Positions 8,640-16,839 of a stretch of DNA of 47,911 nucleotides are shown piece after piece (the first letter of the stretch is position 1; each line of letters starts with the position of its first letter). Source of the stretch: RBG-16-66-20 sp035499575 (GTDB lineage Bacteria; Pseudomonadota; Gammaproteobacteria; Burkholderiales; SG8-39). Location of the stretch: NCBI GenBank assembly GCA_035499575.1, contig DATJYN010000100.1, positions 1-47,911 of the forward strand, read 5' to 3'. The notes below the pieces were generated by a model. It did no database searches and was not told the origin of the DNA. It saw only the letters and a list, made by a program, of their open reading frames with translations. Both the position numbers and the translations under genes were made by a program.

Positions 8640-9788
8640 ATGAGTGAAGAATTGCCCGCCCGCATTGCGGTAGTTCACGACTGGCTGGTCGACTACGCCG
8701 GCTCGGAGCGCGTGCTCGCCGAAATCCTGCGCTGCCTGCCGCAGGCGGATTTGTTTGCGCTCGTGGACCACATGCCGGCGGCGGAGCGCGCGCCGCTGGG
8801 CGCGCGCCGCGCGACGACGACGTTCCTGCAGGGAATGCCGGGCGTCGCGGGACACCTCGCCTGGTACCTGCCGCTGATGCCGGCGGCGATCGAGCAGCTG
8901 GACCTCACCGGTTACGACCTGGTGATCTCCAGCAGCCACGCGGTCGCCAAGGGCGTGATCGTCGCGCCCGACGCGCTGCACCTTTCCTACGTGCACTCGC
9001 CGATGCGCTACGCCTGGGACCAGCAGTTCGAATACCTGCGCGCCGAACGCGCCGAAAGCGGCCTCAAGGGCCTGCTCTTGCGCGCACTGCTGCACAGACT
9101 GCGCATCTGGGATCGCTCGTCGGCGGCCGGCGTCGACCACTTCGCCGCGAATTCCGGATTCGTCGCGCGGCGCATCGCCAAGTGCTACCGGCGCGACGCC
9201 TGCGTCATCCATCCGCCGGTCGACACCGAGTTCTACGCGCCGGGCGCCGGGCGGGGCGACTACTACATCGCGGTATCGCGCCTGGTGGGCTACAAGCGCG
9301 TCGATCTGCTGGTGCGGGCCTTCGCGGAGATGCCGGACCGGCGCCTGCTCATCGTGGGCGACGGGCCCGATGGCGCGCGCCTGAAGGCCCTGGCCGGGAG
9401 CAACGTCGAATTCGCCGGGCGCCTTCCCCGGGACCAGCTGCGCGAGCGCCTGCAGCGCGCACGGGCGTTCCTGTTCGCGGCGGTGGAGGATTTCGGCATC
9501 GCGCCGGTCGAGTCAATGGCCTGCGGCACGCCGGTGATCGCGTTGCGGCGGGGCGGCGCGGCCGAAACCGTGGCCGGGCTGGAAGCCGCAGCGCCGACCG
9601 GCGTGCTGTTCGACGAGCAATCCGCCCCGGCGGTAGCGCGCGCTGTGCGCGAATTCGAGCAGAGCGGCGATCGCATCTCGACCGAAGCCTGCCGGGCGCG
9701 CGCGGAACGGTATTCGGCGGCGCGCTTTCGCACGGAGTTCATGGATTTCGTCACCAGCCGGTATGCCCAGTGGCGGCCGCGCCCCTGA
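8640..9788 (+). CDS. Glycosyltransferase family 4, WbaZ-like
   Basis: A 382-residue GT-B enzyme. The N-terminus reads ARIAVVHDWLVDYAGSERVL (HDWL then GSERVL), followed by YVHSPMRYAWD, a set typical of WbaZ-like mannosyl- or related transferases of O-antigen synthesis. The C-terminal domain has AVSRLVGYKRVDLLVRAF and the EX7E motif in VEDFGIAPVESMACGTPVIA. The ATG at 8640 is chosen because the conserved fold begins at residue 7. It overlaps the following GT2 gene by 19 bases. The mannosyl assignment comes only from family resemblance. Confidence 0.9.
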   Translation: MSEELPARIAVVHDWLVDYAGSERVLAEILRCLPQADLFALVDHMPAAERAPLGARRATTTFLQGMPGVAGHLAWYLPLMPAAIEQLDLTGYDLVISSSHAVAKGVIVAPDALHLSYVHSPMRYAWDQQFEYLRAERAESGLKGLLLRALLHRLRIWDRSSAAGVDHFAANSGFVARRIAKCYRRDACVIHPPVDTEFYAPGAGRGDYYIAVSRLVGYKRVDLLVRAFAEMPDRRLLIVGDGPDGARLKALAGSNVEFAGRLPRDQLRERLQRARAFLFAAVEDFGIAPVESMACGTPVIALRRGGAAETVAGLEAAAPTGVLFDEQSAPAVARAVREFEQSGDRISTEACRARAERYSAARFRTEFMDFVTSRYAQWRPRP

Positions 9789-10639
9789 TCAGCATCCTGA
9801 TCGCCGCCCGCAATGCGGCGCAGGTTCTGCCGCGCTGCCTGGACAGCATTCGCGCACAGACCTTTCGCGAATTCGAGGTGATCGTGATGGACGCCGGCTC
9901 GGCCGACGGCACCGCCGACCTCCTCGGGGCGAGCGGCGACGTCGTCGCGCTCTGGCGCTCCGAGCCGGACGGCGGCATCAGCAATGCCTGGAACAAGGCG
10001 CTGGCGGCGGCGCGCGGCGAATGGTTCTGCATCCTCGGCGCGGACGACTGGCTCTGGGATGAAGGCGCGCTCGAGCGGCTCGCGCCGCATCTGCGCCGTG
10101 CCGCGCCTCGCTACCGCATCGTGTACGGCCAGATCCGCCAGCTGGACGCGTCCGGCCGCCTGATCGAGCAGCTCGGCGAACCCTGGGAGGATTTCAAACG
10201 CAGGTTCCGGTCCCACGCCTGCCTGCCGCACCCGGGACTCATGCATCACCGCTCGCTATACGAAACGCGCGGCGGCTTCGACGAGCGATTCAAATTCGCG
10301 GCGGACTACGAATATCTGCTGCGGGAGCTGGCCGCCGGCGACGCGCTCTTCGTGCCTGCCCTGGTGGCGGGCGTTGGCTGGGGCGGGCTCACCGCGGCGC
10401 CGGAAAATTACGTCGCCAGCATGCGCGAAACGGAGGCCGTGTTGCGCATGCATGGCCTGCGGCCGCCGGCGTTCACCTGGGCCTACTGGAAACTGCTCGC
10501 ATACGTTTACGCGGGGTTGCGTGCCTTGGTCGGTCCGCGCTTGGCGCGGCGCATGGCCGATTTCTACCGCGTTGCCAGCCTGCGCAAGCCGCGTTACGCG
10601 GCCATCGATGGCGGCGGGCGCGAAGGGCCGGCGCGTTGA
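9770..10639 (+). CDS. Glycosyltransferase family 2
   Basis: A 289-residue GT-A enzyme with PLISILIAARNAA at the start, VIVMDAGSADGT (DXSXDGT-type) near residue 38 and the metal site LGADDWLW (ADD at residues 91-93). It resembles the WcaE/PgaA-type GT2 group. The start is GTG 9770, the last in-frame start before the first strand; it lies 19 bases inside the upstream gene. Its end overlaps the next gene as TTGA. Part of the second forward run (8640-11829). The donor sugar is unknown. Confidence 0.88.
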   Translation: MAAAPLISILIAARNAAQVLPRCLDSIRAQTFREFEVIVMDAGSADGTADLLGASGDVVALWRSEPDGGISNAWNKALAAARGEWFCILGADDWLWDEGALERLAPHLRRAAPRYRIVYGQIRQLDASGRLIEQLGEPWEDFKRRFRSHACLPHPGLMHHRSLYETRGGFDERFKFAADYEYLLRELAAGDALFVPALVAGVGWGGLTAAPENYVASMRETEAVLRMHGLRPPAFTWAYWKLLAYVYAGLRALVGPRLARRMADFYRVASLRKPRYAAIDGGGREGPAR

Positions 10640-11829
10640 AGATCGCGATCGTGAGTTCGCTGTGGGAACCGCAAGGCTACGGCGGCGCGGAGCGCGTCGC
10701 GCAGGATGTCGCCGAATCGCTGGCCGCCCAGGGGCACGAGGTGCAGGCGATTTGCCTGGGGCAGTCGGATCGCGGGCAGGAGGCGTGGCTGAACGGGGTG
10801 CAGGTGCACTACCGCCCCCTGCGCAACCTGTACTGGCCGTTCCCCGTCGCGGCGGCGCCGCTGCCGGCAAAGGTCGCCTGGCACGGGATCGACGCGCACA
10901 ACTTCGCGATGGCGCGCATGACGGGCGAACTGCTCGACGAAATCCGCCCGGACCTGGTGAACACCCACAATATCGCCGGGTTCTCGGCGGCGATCTGGCC
11001 TGAAGTGTCGCGCCGCCGCCTGCCGCTCGTGCATACGCTGCACGACCACTATCTGCTCTGTCCCTACAGCACGATGTTCAGGAAAGGCGAAAATTGCGCG
11101 CGCCCCTGCCTGGCCTGCCGCGTCGCGACGGCGCCGCGCCGCGCGATGACGCGCCACGTCGGCTCCGTGATCGGCGTAAGCCGGTTCATCCTCGACCGGC
11201 ACCTGCACGACGGCCTGTTTCCGGATGCGCGTGCGTCGGTGGTCTACAACGGCTACGACGCGCCAGGCCGCCCGTCGCGGCTGGACGATCGCCCCGCGGC
11301 CGGTCCCCTGAGGGTCGGATACATGGGCGGGTTGGTGCCCAACAAGGGCCTGGATCGTCTGCTCGATGCCTACCTCGGGTTGACCCTGGGCGCCGCGGAG
11401 CTCCGCATCGCAGGCGCGGGCGAGGCGCGGTTCGCGGCCTCGCTGAAGGCCCGCAGCGCCTCGCGCGAGGACGTTCGCTGGCTCGGCGTGGTGCGTCCCG
11501 AGGATTTCATGCCGGAACTGGACGTGCTGGTGGTGCCCTCCCTGGTCCACGAGGCGATGCCGCGGGTAGTGTTGGAGGCGTTCGCGCATGGCTTACCGGT
11601 GGTCGCCGCGCGCCGCGGCGGGATCCCGGAGCAATTGCACGGCGACCGCGGCTGGCTCTACGAACCGGACGACCGCTCGCAATTGCCGGCGATTCTGGAG
11701 CAGATCCTCGGACAACGCGGCGAGTTGGCGGCGAAGAGGGCGGCCGCCCGCGCCGCCGCAGGTGAGTTCAGCCGGGCAGCGATGATCGCGGGCTACCTGG
11801 CGGCCTACCGGGAAGCCGCGGCGCGATAA
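10636..11829 (+). CDS. Glycosyltransferase family 4 with four-cysteine motif
   Basis: A 397-residue GT-B enzyme starting with TTG at 10636, which overlaps the upstream stop. The N-terminus KIAIVSSLWEPQGYGGAERV is typical. HDHYLLCPYSTMF is followed by a cysteine set C142-x11-C154-x3-C158-x2-C161, a pattern known in a subgroup of GT4 enzymes and compatible with a structural metal. The C-terminal half has GYMGGLVPNKGLDRLL and the acidic region PSLVHEAMPRVVLEAFAHGLPVV. Its last 25 bases overlap the end of the convergent GT4 gene on the other strand. Donor and acceptor unknown. Confidence 0.88.
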   Translation: MKIAIVSSLWEPQGYGGAERVAQDVAESLAAQGHEVQAICLGQSDRGQEAWLNGVQVHYRPLRNLYWPFPVAAAPLPAKVAWHGIDAHNFAMARMTGELLDEIRPDLVNTHNIAGFSAAIWPEVSRRRLPLVHTLHDHYLLCPYSTMFRKGENCARPCLACRVATAPRRAMTRHVGSVIGVSRFILDRHLHDGLFPDARASVVYNGYDAPGRPSRLDDRPAAGPLRVGYMGGLVPNKGLDRLLDAYLGLTLGAAELRIAGAGEARFAASLKARSASREDVRWLGVVRPEDFMPELDVLVVPSLVHEAMPRVVLEAFAHGLPVVAARRGGIPEQLHGDRGWLYEPDDRSQLPAILEQILGQRGELAAKRAAARAAAGEFSRAAMIAGYLAAYREAAAR

Positions 11830-13037
11830 ATCTCCAGGTAGCGCGCACCGATCGCCTGTTCGTCGCAGTCCCGCTCGACCGCGCGGCGGGCCGCCTTGCC
11901 CAGGGAGGATCGAAGCATGGCGTCGCTCAGCAGCAGTTCCAGTCCTCCGGCGAGTTGCTCGGCGTTTCCGGGGGCCGCGAGCAGCCCCGTTTCCCGGTGG
12001 CGGATGAGATCCGGAATGCCACCGGTGTCCGAGCCTACCGCCGGCAGGCCGCAGGCCATCGCTTCGGCGAGGACGTTGGGGTAGTTGTCCTGCAATGACG
12101 GGATGGCGAGCGCGTCGCAGGCCGAATAGACGCGGCTCATGTTGTTCTCGCCTTCGACAAAACCGAGCCAATGGGTATTGAATCCCTGCACGGGGCCTTC
12201 GCCCTTGGCGCCGAAGAGGACCAGGTCCACGCTGGCTGCCAGGCCGCGCAGGTGTAAGCGCCGCAGGGCTTCCGACAGCACATGGAATCCCTTGCGCCGG
12301 TCGCGGGTCGCCTCCCAGGCTCCGAACAGGAGCAGCGTTCGATCGCCCGGCAGTCCCAGCCGGGCGCGCGCGGCGCCGCGGTCCTGCGGGCGGTATAGGG
12401 ACGTGTCCAGCGGGGTGGCGATCACATGGATTTCGCGGTCGCCGAACATCTGGCTCGCCCGCGTCGCAGCGCCGAGCCACCGGCTGGAACAGACGATCGT
12501 CGGCGCGAAAGATTTCCAAGCCTCTCGCTTGCGGCGCCAGGTCCAGCGGTCGAGGTCCGGCCCGCTGGCGCCCGGAGCGCGGTTCCCTGGCAAGTATCCC
12601 AGGCGGGGGCGCTCGAGTTCGGTGTAGTGCTCGGCTCCGCAGATAGGCCATTGATCATGGAACGTCCACACGACCGGCTTGCCGATCGCGGGCAGGTCCG
12701 CAACGCCAAGCAACTGGGGAATCCAGTGCAGGTGCACGATATCGGCGGTCGAGTCTCCGATGCCGGCGAGGCCGGGGCCCCTGCCCAGTGCGAGCGACCG
12801 GAATCCGGGCTCGCCGCTTTCCTGCAGCGCGAGCAAGCCGTTTTCGGCGCGCAGTTGCAGCCCGGCAAGGCGCCGGCGCAGCGCTCCGGGCAGGACCTTC
12901 ACGCCCGGATTGGCGCCGGTGCCGTCCAGCACGATCATTTCGGAACGGCTGCCCGTGCGCGCGATGGCGCGATGGATGCGCACTGCGGAGCGTCCCGCCC
13001 CGGTATGCTCGTGCGTCGCGGCGTGCAGGACGTGCAA
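11805..13037 (-). CDS. Glycosyltransferase family 4
   Basis: Read from TTG 13037 this is a 410-residue GT-B protein beginning HVLHAATHEHTGAGRSAVRIH, which matches the usual first strand and glycine-rich loop. The TTG lies eight bases after the FkbM stop; longer in-frame extensions would overlap the FkbM gene and look like shadow sequence. The central WTFHDQWPICGAEHY and CSSRWLG are typical of GT4 enzymes related to WcaC. The C-terminal donor site is PSLQDNYPNVLAEAMACGLPAVGSDTGGIPDL, with Asp replacing the first Glu of EX7E. It is the last gene of the leftward run 14571-11805. Confidence 0.87.
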   Translation of the reverse strand: MHVLHAATHEHTGAGRSAVRIHRAIARTGSRSEMIVLDGTGANPGVKVLPGALRRRLAGLQLRAENGLLALQESGEPGFRSLALGRGPGLAGIGDSTADIVHLHWIPQLLGVADLPAIGKPVVWTFHDQWPICGAEHYTELERPRLGYLPGNRAPGASGPDLDRWTWRRKREAWKSFAPTIVCSSRWLGAATRASQMFGDREIHVIATPLDTSLYRPQDRGAARARLGLPGDRTLLLFGAWEATRDRRKGFHVLSEALRRLHLRGLAASVDLVLFGAKGEGPVQGFNTHWLGFVEGENNMSRVYSACDALAIPSLQDNYPNVLAEAMACGLPAVGSDTGGIPDLIRHRETGLLAAPGNAEQLAGGLELLLSDAMLRSSLGKAARRAVERDCDEQAIGARYLEIYRAAASR

Positions 13038-13045
13038 GGCGGGCC

Positions 13046-13759
13046 TCAGTACACGTTGCTGGAGAATACCGCGTGCGAAGCCGGCGCGAAGAACAGGTCC
13101 ATCTGCCAGAGCGCGCCGTCGCGGGCGCGGTACATCGGATCGCAGAGGTCGATGCAGCGGAAACCGCGCTCGGCGAGGTACGCGCACATCTCGTGCGCGA
13201 GCAGCGTCTGCGGCGTCAGGCGGAAGTTGTAGCATTCGATCACCAGCAGCGCGGCGCGCGCAAGCATTCCGCCGGCGCCTTCGAGGATCGGCACTTCGTA
13301 GCCGTGAGTGTCGAGTTTTATCGCGTAAGGCCCGGCAAGCCCGCGTTCCGCCGCCAGGCTGTCCAGTCTGCGCACCGGTACGACGATCCCGTTCTTCTCG
13401 ACGGGTGTATCCGAGGCCTGCCCGCCGAATAGTTCCGTCGCGTCGAAATACACTTGCCCGTCGCGGTTACCAGCGGCGCAGATCGCGTAGCTGAAGTCCG
13501 GATCCGCCGCCGTAGCGGCCAGGCCCGGTTCGTGTTCGGTGCGCGCCTCGACCATGAAATAGTGGGCTGGCGGGAGGATCTTGCGCGCCTTGCGCGACCA
13601 ACGGCCGTCCGAGGCGCCGACGTCGATGAACGTCCGTATGTCCGGCCGGCGCGCAGCGCAGCGCGCGAGAGCTGCTTCCATCGTCGCAGGGTTGCGCGCG
13701 ACGCCGCGCAATCGCGCAGCCGTCACGAGCCGCTCGCGTATCAGGTGCCTCAATCCCAT
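13046..13759 (-). CDS. FkbM family methyltransferase
   Basis: A 237-residue SAM-dependent methyltransferase. Motif I is FIDVGASDGRWS (residues 44-55), with E at the end of the next strand (FMVEAR). The FkbM signature KLDTHGYEVPILEGA follows. FkbM enzymes O-methylate hydroxyls of sugars or polyketides; in a glycan locus, capping or decoration of a sugar is the likely job. The ATG at 13759 overlaps the end of the upstream GT2 gene by ten bases. The target hydroxyl is unknown. Confidence 0.88.
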   Translation of the reverse strand: MGLRHLIRERLVTAARLRGVARNPATMEAALARCAARRPDIRTFIDVGASDGRWSRKARKILPPAHYFMVEARTEHEPGLAATAADPDFSYAICAAGNRDGQVYFDATELFGGQASDTPVEKNGIVVPVRRLDSLAAERGLAGPYAIKLDTHGYEVPILEGAGGMLARAALLVIECYNFRLTPQTLLAHEMCAYLAERGFRCIDLCDPMYRARDGALWQMDLFFAPASHAVFSSNVY

Positions 13760-14571
13760 TTGCCCGACTGCTGGTCGAACAGGTGTATGCCGCCGGGGTT
13801 CAGCGTCTTCTTCACCAGCGGCGGCGCGTACCACAGGAGCTTGTCCCAGGCGATGAGGGAAAGATCCACGACACCGGCCGCGACCGTCATGCTTCTCACC
13901 TCTTCGAGGTATGCCCGGTTGTTCTCCGACAGCTGGCCCGCGTGGAAGCGGAAACCGCCCAGGTGCGCCGATGCTATGTGCAGGTCCGCCGATCCGGCAA
14001 AGCAGAGCCAGAGATAGTAGTCGCCCGCCAGGCGCAGCCGGGCGAGCCGGTCGAGATCGACCCGCTCCATCAGTTCGCGCCGCCAGAACGTGGATTCCTG
14101 CTGGACGGCGGGGAGGAAGCGCCCGTACGCGCCGCAGCGGTGCAGGCGCTCGCGAAAGCGGTACGGAAGCACGAAGCGGACGGCGGCGCCGGATTCGGCG
14201 TAATCGACCGCGTAGCCCGTGAGCCACCGGCAGCGCATGTGCGCTGCCATCACCTCGAGCACGGCGGTGAACGCGTGCGGGTGGAAATAATCTCCCGCGT
14301 TCAGGTAGGCGACCACGTCGCCCGAGATGAGGCGCAGGCCGCGCGCCAGACCGTCGTACATTCCCTTGTCGGGCTGCGACAGAACGCGCAGGTGCGGATT
14401 TTCGAGGCGGCGCAGGATCTCGAGCGTGCCGTCGGTCGAGCCGCCATCGCAGACGATGTGCTCCAATTCACACTTGCCGCTGCGGAACGCCGATTGCGCA
14501 GCGACCGACGCGACCGTCTCCTCGATGTGCGCGGCCGCGTTCAGGCAGGGAGTGACTATGGAGAATTTCAT
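13750..14571 (-). CDS. Glycosyltransferase family 2, WcaE-like
   Basis: A 273-residue GT-A enzyme from ATG 14571: KFSIVTPCLNAAAHIEET, then HIVCDGGSTDGTLEIL, SQPDKGMYDGLARG and YLNAGDYF. The canonical DXD is NAGD (residues 91-94), as is usual for WcaE-type enzymes, whose metal site commonly reads N-x-G-D. It is the first gene of a leftward run of three and is divergent from the second FkbM gene across 101 bases (14572-14672), which should hold promoters for both directions. I could not pick a convincing promoter there. Confidence 0.87.
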   Translation of the reverse strand: MKFSIVTPCLNAAAHIEETVASVAAQSAFRSGKCELEHIVCDGGSTDGTLEILRRLENPHLRVLSQPDKGMYDGLARGLRLISGDVVAYLNAGDYFHPHAFTAVLEVMAAHMRCRWLTGYAVDYAESGAAVRFVLPYRFRERLHRCGAYGRFLPAVQQESTFWRRELMERVDLDRLARLRLAGDYYLWLCFAGSADLHIASAHLGGFRFHAGQLSENNRAYLEEVRSMTVAAGVVDLSLIAWDKLLWYAPPLVKKTLNPGGIHLFDQQSGKWD

Positions 14572-14672
14572 CGAATATCCGCTATGCTCTTCGCCGAGCC
14601 CATGAAATGCAGCCATCCCCGGCCGGTCGATCAGCTTGACTTTATTCTAGTGCAGCCGCCACAGCGGGCCCA

Positions 14673-15626
14673 ATGCGCGACCTGCTGAGCTTTTTCGCTC
14701 TAGAGCCCGTGCTCGTCGATGTCGGCGCCTCCGCCGGCCCGCCGCACATCTGGGCACCGATCGCCGCGAACTCGACCTACGTGGGATTTGATCCGGATGC
14801 TCGCGCGATGACCGATGCCGCGCAAGGCATCTACCGCAAGACCATCATCGTCAACGAGGCTGTCACCAGCGACAGCAACGTTGCGGAGGTGCGGTTTTAC
14901 CTGACGCGGTCGCCGGTCTGTTCCAGCACGCTGGAGCCGGATGCGGCAGCGCTGTCCAACTACCACTTCCATGCGCTGTTCGAGACCGAGCGGGAAGCCA
15001 TGGTGCGCGCCTCGACGCTCGACGCCATCCTCTTGCGCCTCGGACTGGGCCGGGTCGATTGGCTCAAATGCGATACGCAGGGCACCGACCTGCGCATTTT
15101 CAGGAGCCTTGGCGACAAGCTGCAGCGGGGTGTGCTGGCGCTCGATGTCGAGCCCGGCCTGATCGATGTCTACCGGGGCGAAGACCTGTTCGTCGACGCG
15201 CACAAGCACGCGGTCGCGAACGGGTTTTGGCTGTCGCGCCTCGACGTTCAAGGCGCAGTCCGGGTGCGCGACGCCTCGCTGCAGGCGGTGTTCCGGGGCG
15301 CGGAGGACCTCGCTGCGTGCGCGCGGCGGGCCATTCGCGGTTCGCCGGGCTGGTGCGAGGCGCGCTACCTTCGGACCGTGGAGTTCCTGGCCGAGTCGGA
15401 CGCCGCGCGCGATCAATACGCGCTGCTCTGGCTGTTTTCCCTGCTGGACGACCAGCCGGGATTCGCGCTCGACGTCGCCCTGGATTATGAGCGCCGCTTC
15501 GGCGGCGACGCATGGAGCGAGCGCATGCGCAAGGAGGCGACGTTGCGGATCGTCCGCGGCCAGCGCTTCGCAGTGCTGACCCGCGCGAAGAGTTGGGTTC
15601 GACGCGTCGCGGGATGGCCGGCTTAG
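14673..15626 (+). CDS. FkbM family methyltransferase, extended form
   Basis: A 317-residue protein with VLVDVGASAGPPHIW (motif I, residues 13-27), YVGFDPDA (motif II) and the FkbM motif in VDWLKCDTQGTDLRIFRSLG. It differs from the 237-residue FkbM protein nearby by about 80 extra residues at the C-terminus, so the two are not recent duplicates. It begins the third forward run, 13 bases before the sulfoquinovose-synthase-like gene. Likely SAM-dependent O-methylation of a glycan sugar; target unknown. Confidence 0.85.
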   Translation: MRDLLSFFALEPVLVDVGASAGPPHIWAPIAANSTYVGFDPDARAMTDAAQGIYRKTIIVNEAVTSDSNVAEVRFYLTRSPVCSSTLEPDAAALSNYHFHALFETEREAMVRASTLDAILLRLGLGRVDWLKCDTQGTDLRIFRSLGDKLQRGVLALDVEPGLIDVYRGEDLFVDAHKHAVANGFWLSRLDVQGAVRVRDASLQAVFRGAEDLAACARRAIRGSPGWCEARYLRTVEFLAESDAARDQYALLWLFSLLDDQPGFALDVALDYERRFGGDAWSERMRKEATLRIVRGQRFAVLTRAKSWVRRVAGWPA

Positions 15627-15639
15627 GCATGGGAGCCAG

Positions 15640-16839
15640 ATGAAAATTGCGGTGCTTGGAGGCGACGGTTTCTGCGGCTGGCCCTGCGCGCTGAATCTCT
15701 CCGCGGGCGGCCACGACGTTGCCATCGTGGACAACCTGAGCCGCCGCGCAATCGATGCTGAATTGGGCGCCGGATCGCTCACCCCGATCGCGACGCTGGA
15801 CGAGAGGCTCGAGGCGTGGCGGGAGGTCAGCGGCAGGACCATCGCTTGCGAGCAGTTCGACATCGCCGGGGATTACGGACGATTGCTCGGATTCCTGCGC
15901 GCGTACAAGCCGGCAGCGGTCGTTCACTATGCGGAGCAGCGCGCTGCGCCCTACTCGATGAAATCGGCGTCGCACAAGCGGTACACGGTGAACAACAATG
16001 TCAATGCGACGCATAATGTGCTTGCCGCGCTGGTCGAGGCCGGCGTGGACGCCCATCTGGTCCATCTCGGCACGATGGGGGTCTACGGCTACGGCGCCCA
16101 GCACGGAGCCACCGTCCCGGAAGGCTATTTGACAGTCGAGGTGCCGTTATCCGATGGCACGCGATTCCCGGCGCAGATCCTGCATCCCAGCGACCCCGGC
16201 AGCATCTATCACATGACCAAGGTTCTGGACCAGCACTTGTTCTACTTCTACAACAAGAACGACGGCGTGCGCGTGACGGACCTGCACCAGGGCGTCGTCT
16301 GGGGAACCAATACCGAACAGACCAACCGCGAGGCGCGCCTGATCAACCGCTTCGACTATGACGGCGAATACGGCACGGTGCTGAATCGTTTCCTGGTGCA
16401 GGCCGCGGTCGGGCACCCGTTGACCGTGTACGGCAGCGGCGGGCAGTCGCGCGCCTTCATCCATATTCGCGACTCCGTGCGTTGCGTGCAGCTCGCCCTG
16501 GAGAGCCCGCCCGCGGCCGGCAGCAAGGTTCGCATATTCAACCAGATGACCGAGGTTCACCGGGTGCGCGAGCTGGCGGAGAAGGTGTCCGCCCTGACCG
16601 GCGCGCCAATCCGCAACGTCGTCAATCCGCGCAAGGAGGCGCTGGAGAACGAACTGCGCGCGGAGCATCGCTTTCTGGCGGACCTCGGCTTGCAGCCGAC
16701 CACGCTGGGCGCCGGCCTGATGGAAGAGATCGTCGCCGTCGCGCGCAAGTATGCCGATCGCTGCGACCAGAGCAAAATTCCCAGCGCATCGACGTGGAAC
16801 ATCGAGCGCGCGCGCGCGCTCGATGCGCGGAGCCCGTGA
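15640..16839 (+). CDS. sqdB: UDP-sulfoquinovose synthase-like NAD-dependent enzyme
   Basis: A 399-residue extended short-chain dehydrogenase/epimerase. It matches SQD1/SqdB along its whole length: VLGGDGFCGWPCALNLS (NAD site), VDNLSRR, SLTPIATLDERL, HYAEQRAAPYSM, the catalytic Thr in HLGTMGVYG (T145), YHMTK with Y190 and K194, DLHQGVVWGTNT, and FLVQAAVGHPLTVYGSGGQ followed by RAFIHIRDSV. SQD1 converts UDP-glucose and sulfite to UDP-sulfoquinovose. Plant and cyanobacterial enzymes feed sulfolipid, and archaeal Agl3 feeds protein glycans. No SqdX/SqdD sulfolipid synthase lies beside it; its neighbours are glycosyltransferases, a methyltransferase and a flippase. GGGAG sits just before ATG 15640. 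Family firm; exact product inferred. Confidence 0.85.
   Translation: MKIAVLGGDGFCGWPCALNLSAGGHDVAIVDNLSRRAIDAELGAGSLTPIATLDERLEAWREVSGRTIACEQFDIAGDYGRLLGFLRAYKPAAVVHYAEQRAAPYSMKSASHKRYTVNNNVNATHNVLAALVEAGVDAHLVHLGTMGVYGYGAQHGATVPEGYLTVEVPLSDGTRFPAQILHPSDPGSIYHMTKVLDQHLFYFYNKNDGVRVTDLHQGVVWGTNTEQTNREARLINRFDYDGEYGTVLNRFLVQAAVGHPLTVYGSGGQSRAFIHIRDSVRCVQLALESPPAAGSKVRIFNQMTEVHRVRELAEKVSALTGAPIRNVVNPRKEALENELRAEHRFLADLGLQPTTLGAGLMEEIVAVARKYADRCDQSKIPSASTWNIERARALDARSP

Noticed and set aside
13760..14227. N-terminal extension of the 237-residue FkbM protein
   Set aside because: It overlaps a good GT2 gene and has shadow-like composition; ATG 13759 gives the normal FkbM length.
16805..16830. Alternating GC tract as a functional repeat
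   Set aside because: It lies within the end of sqdB and reflects Arg and Ala codons (RARALDAR); similar runs occur throughout this high-G+C sequence.
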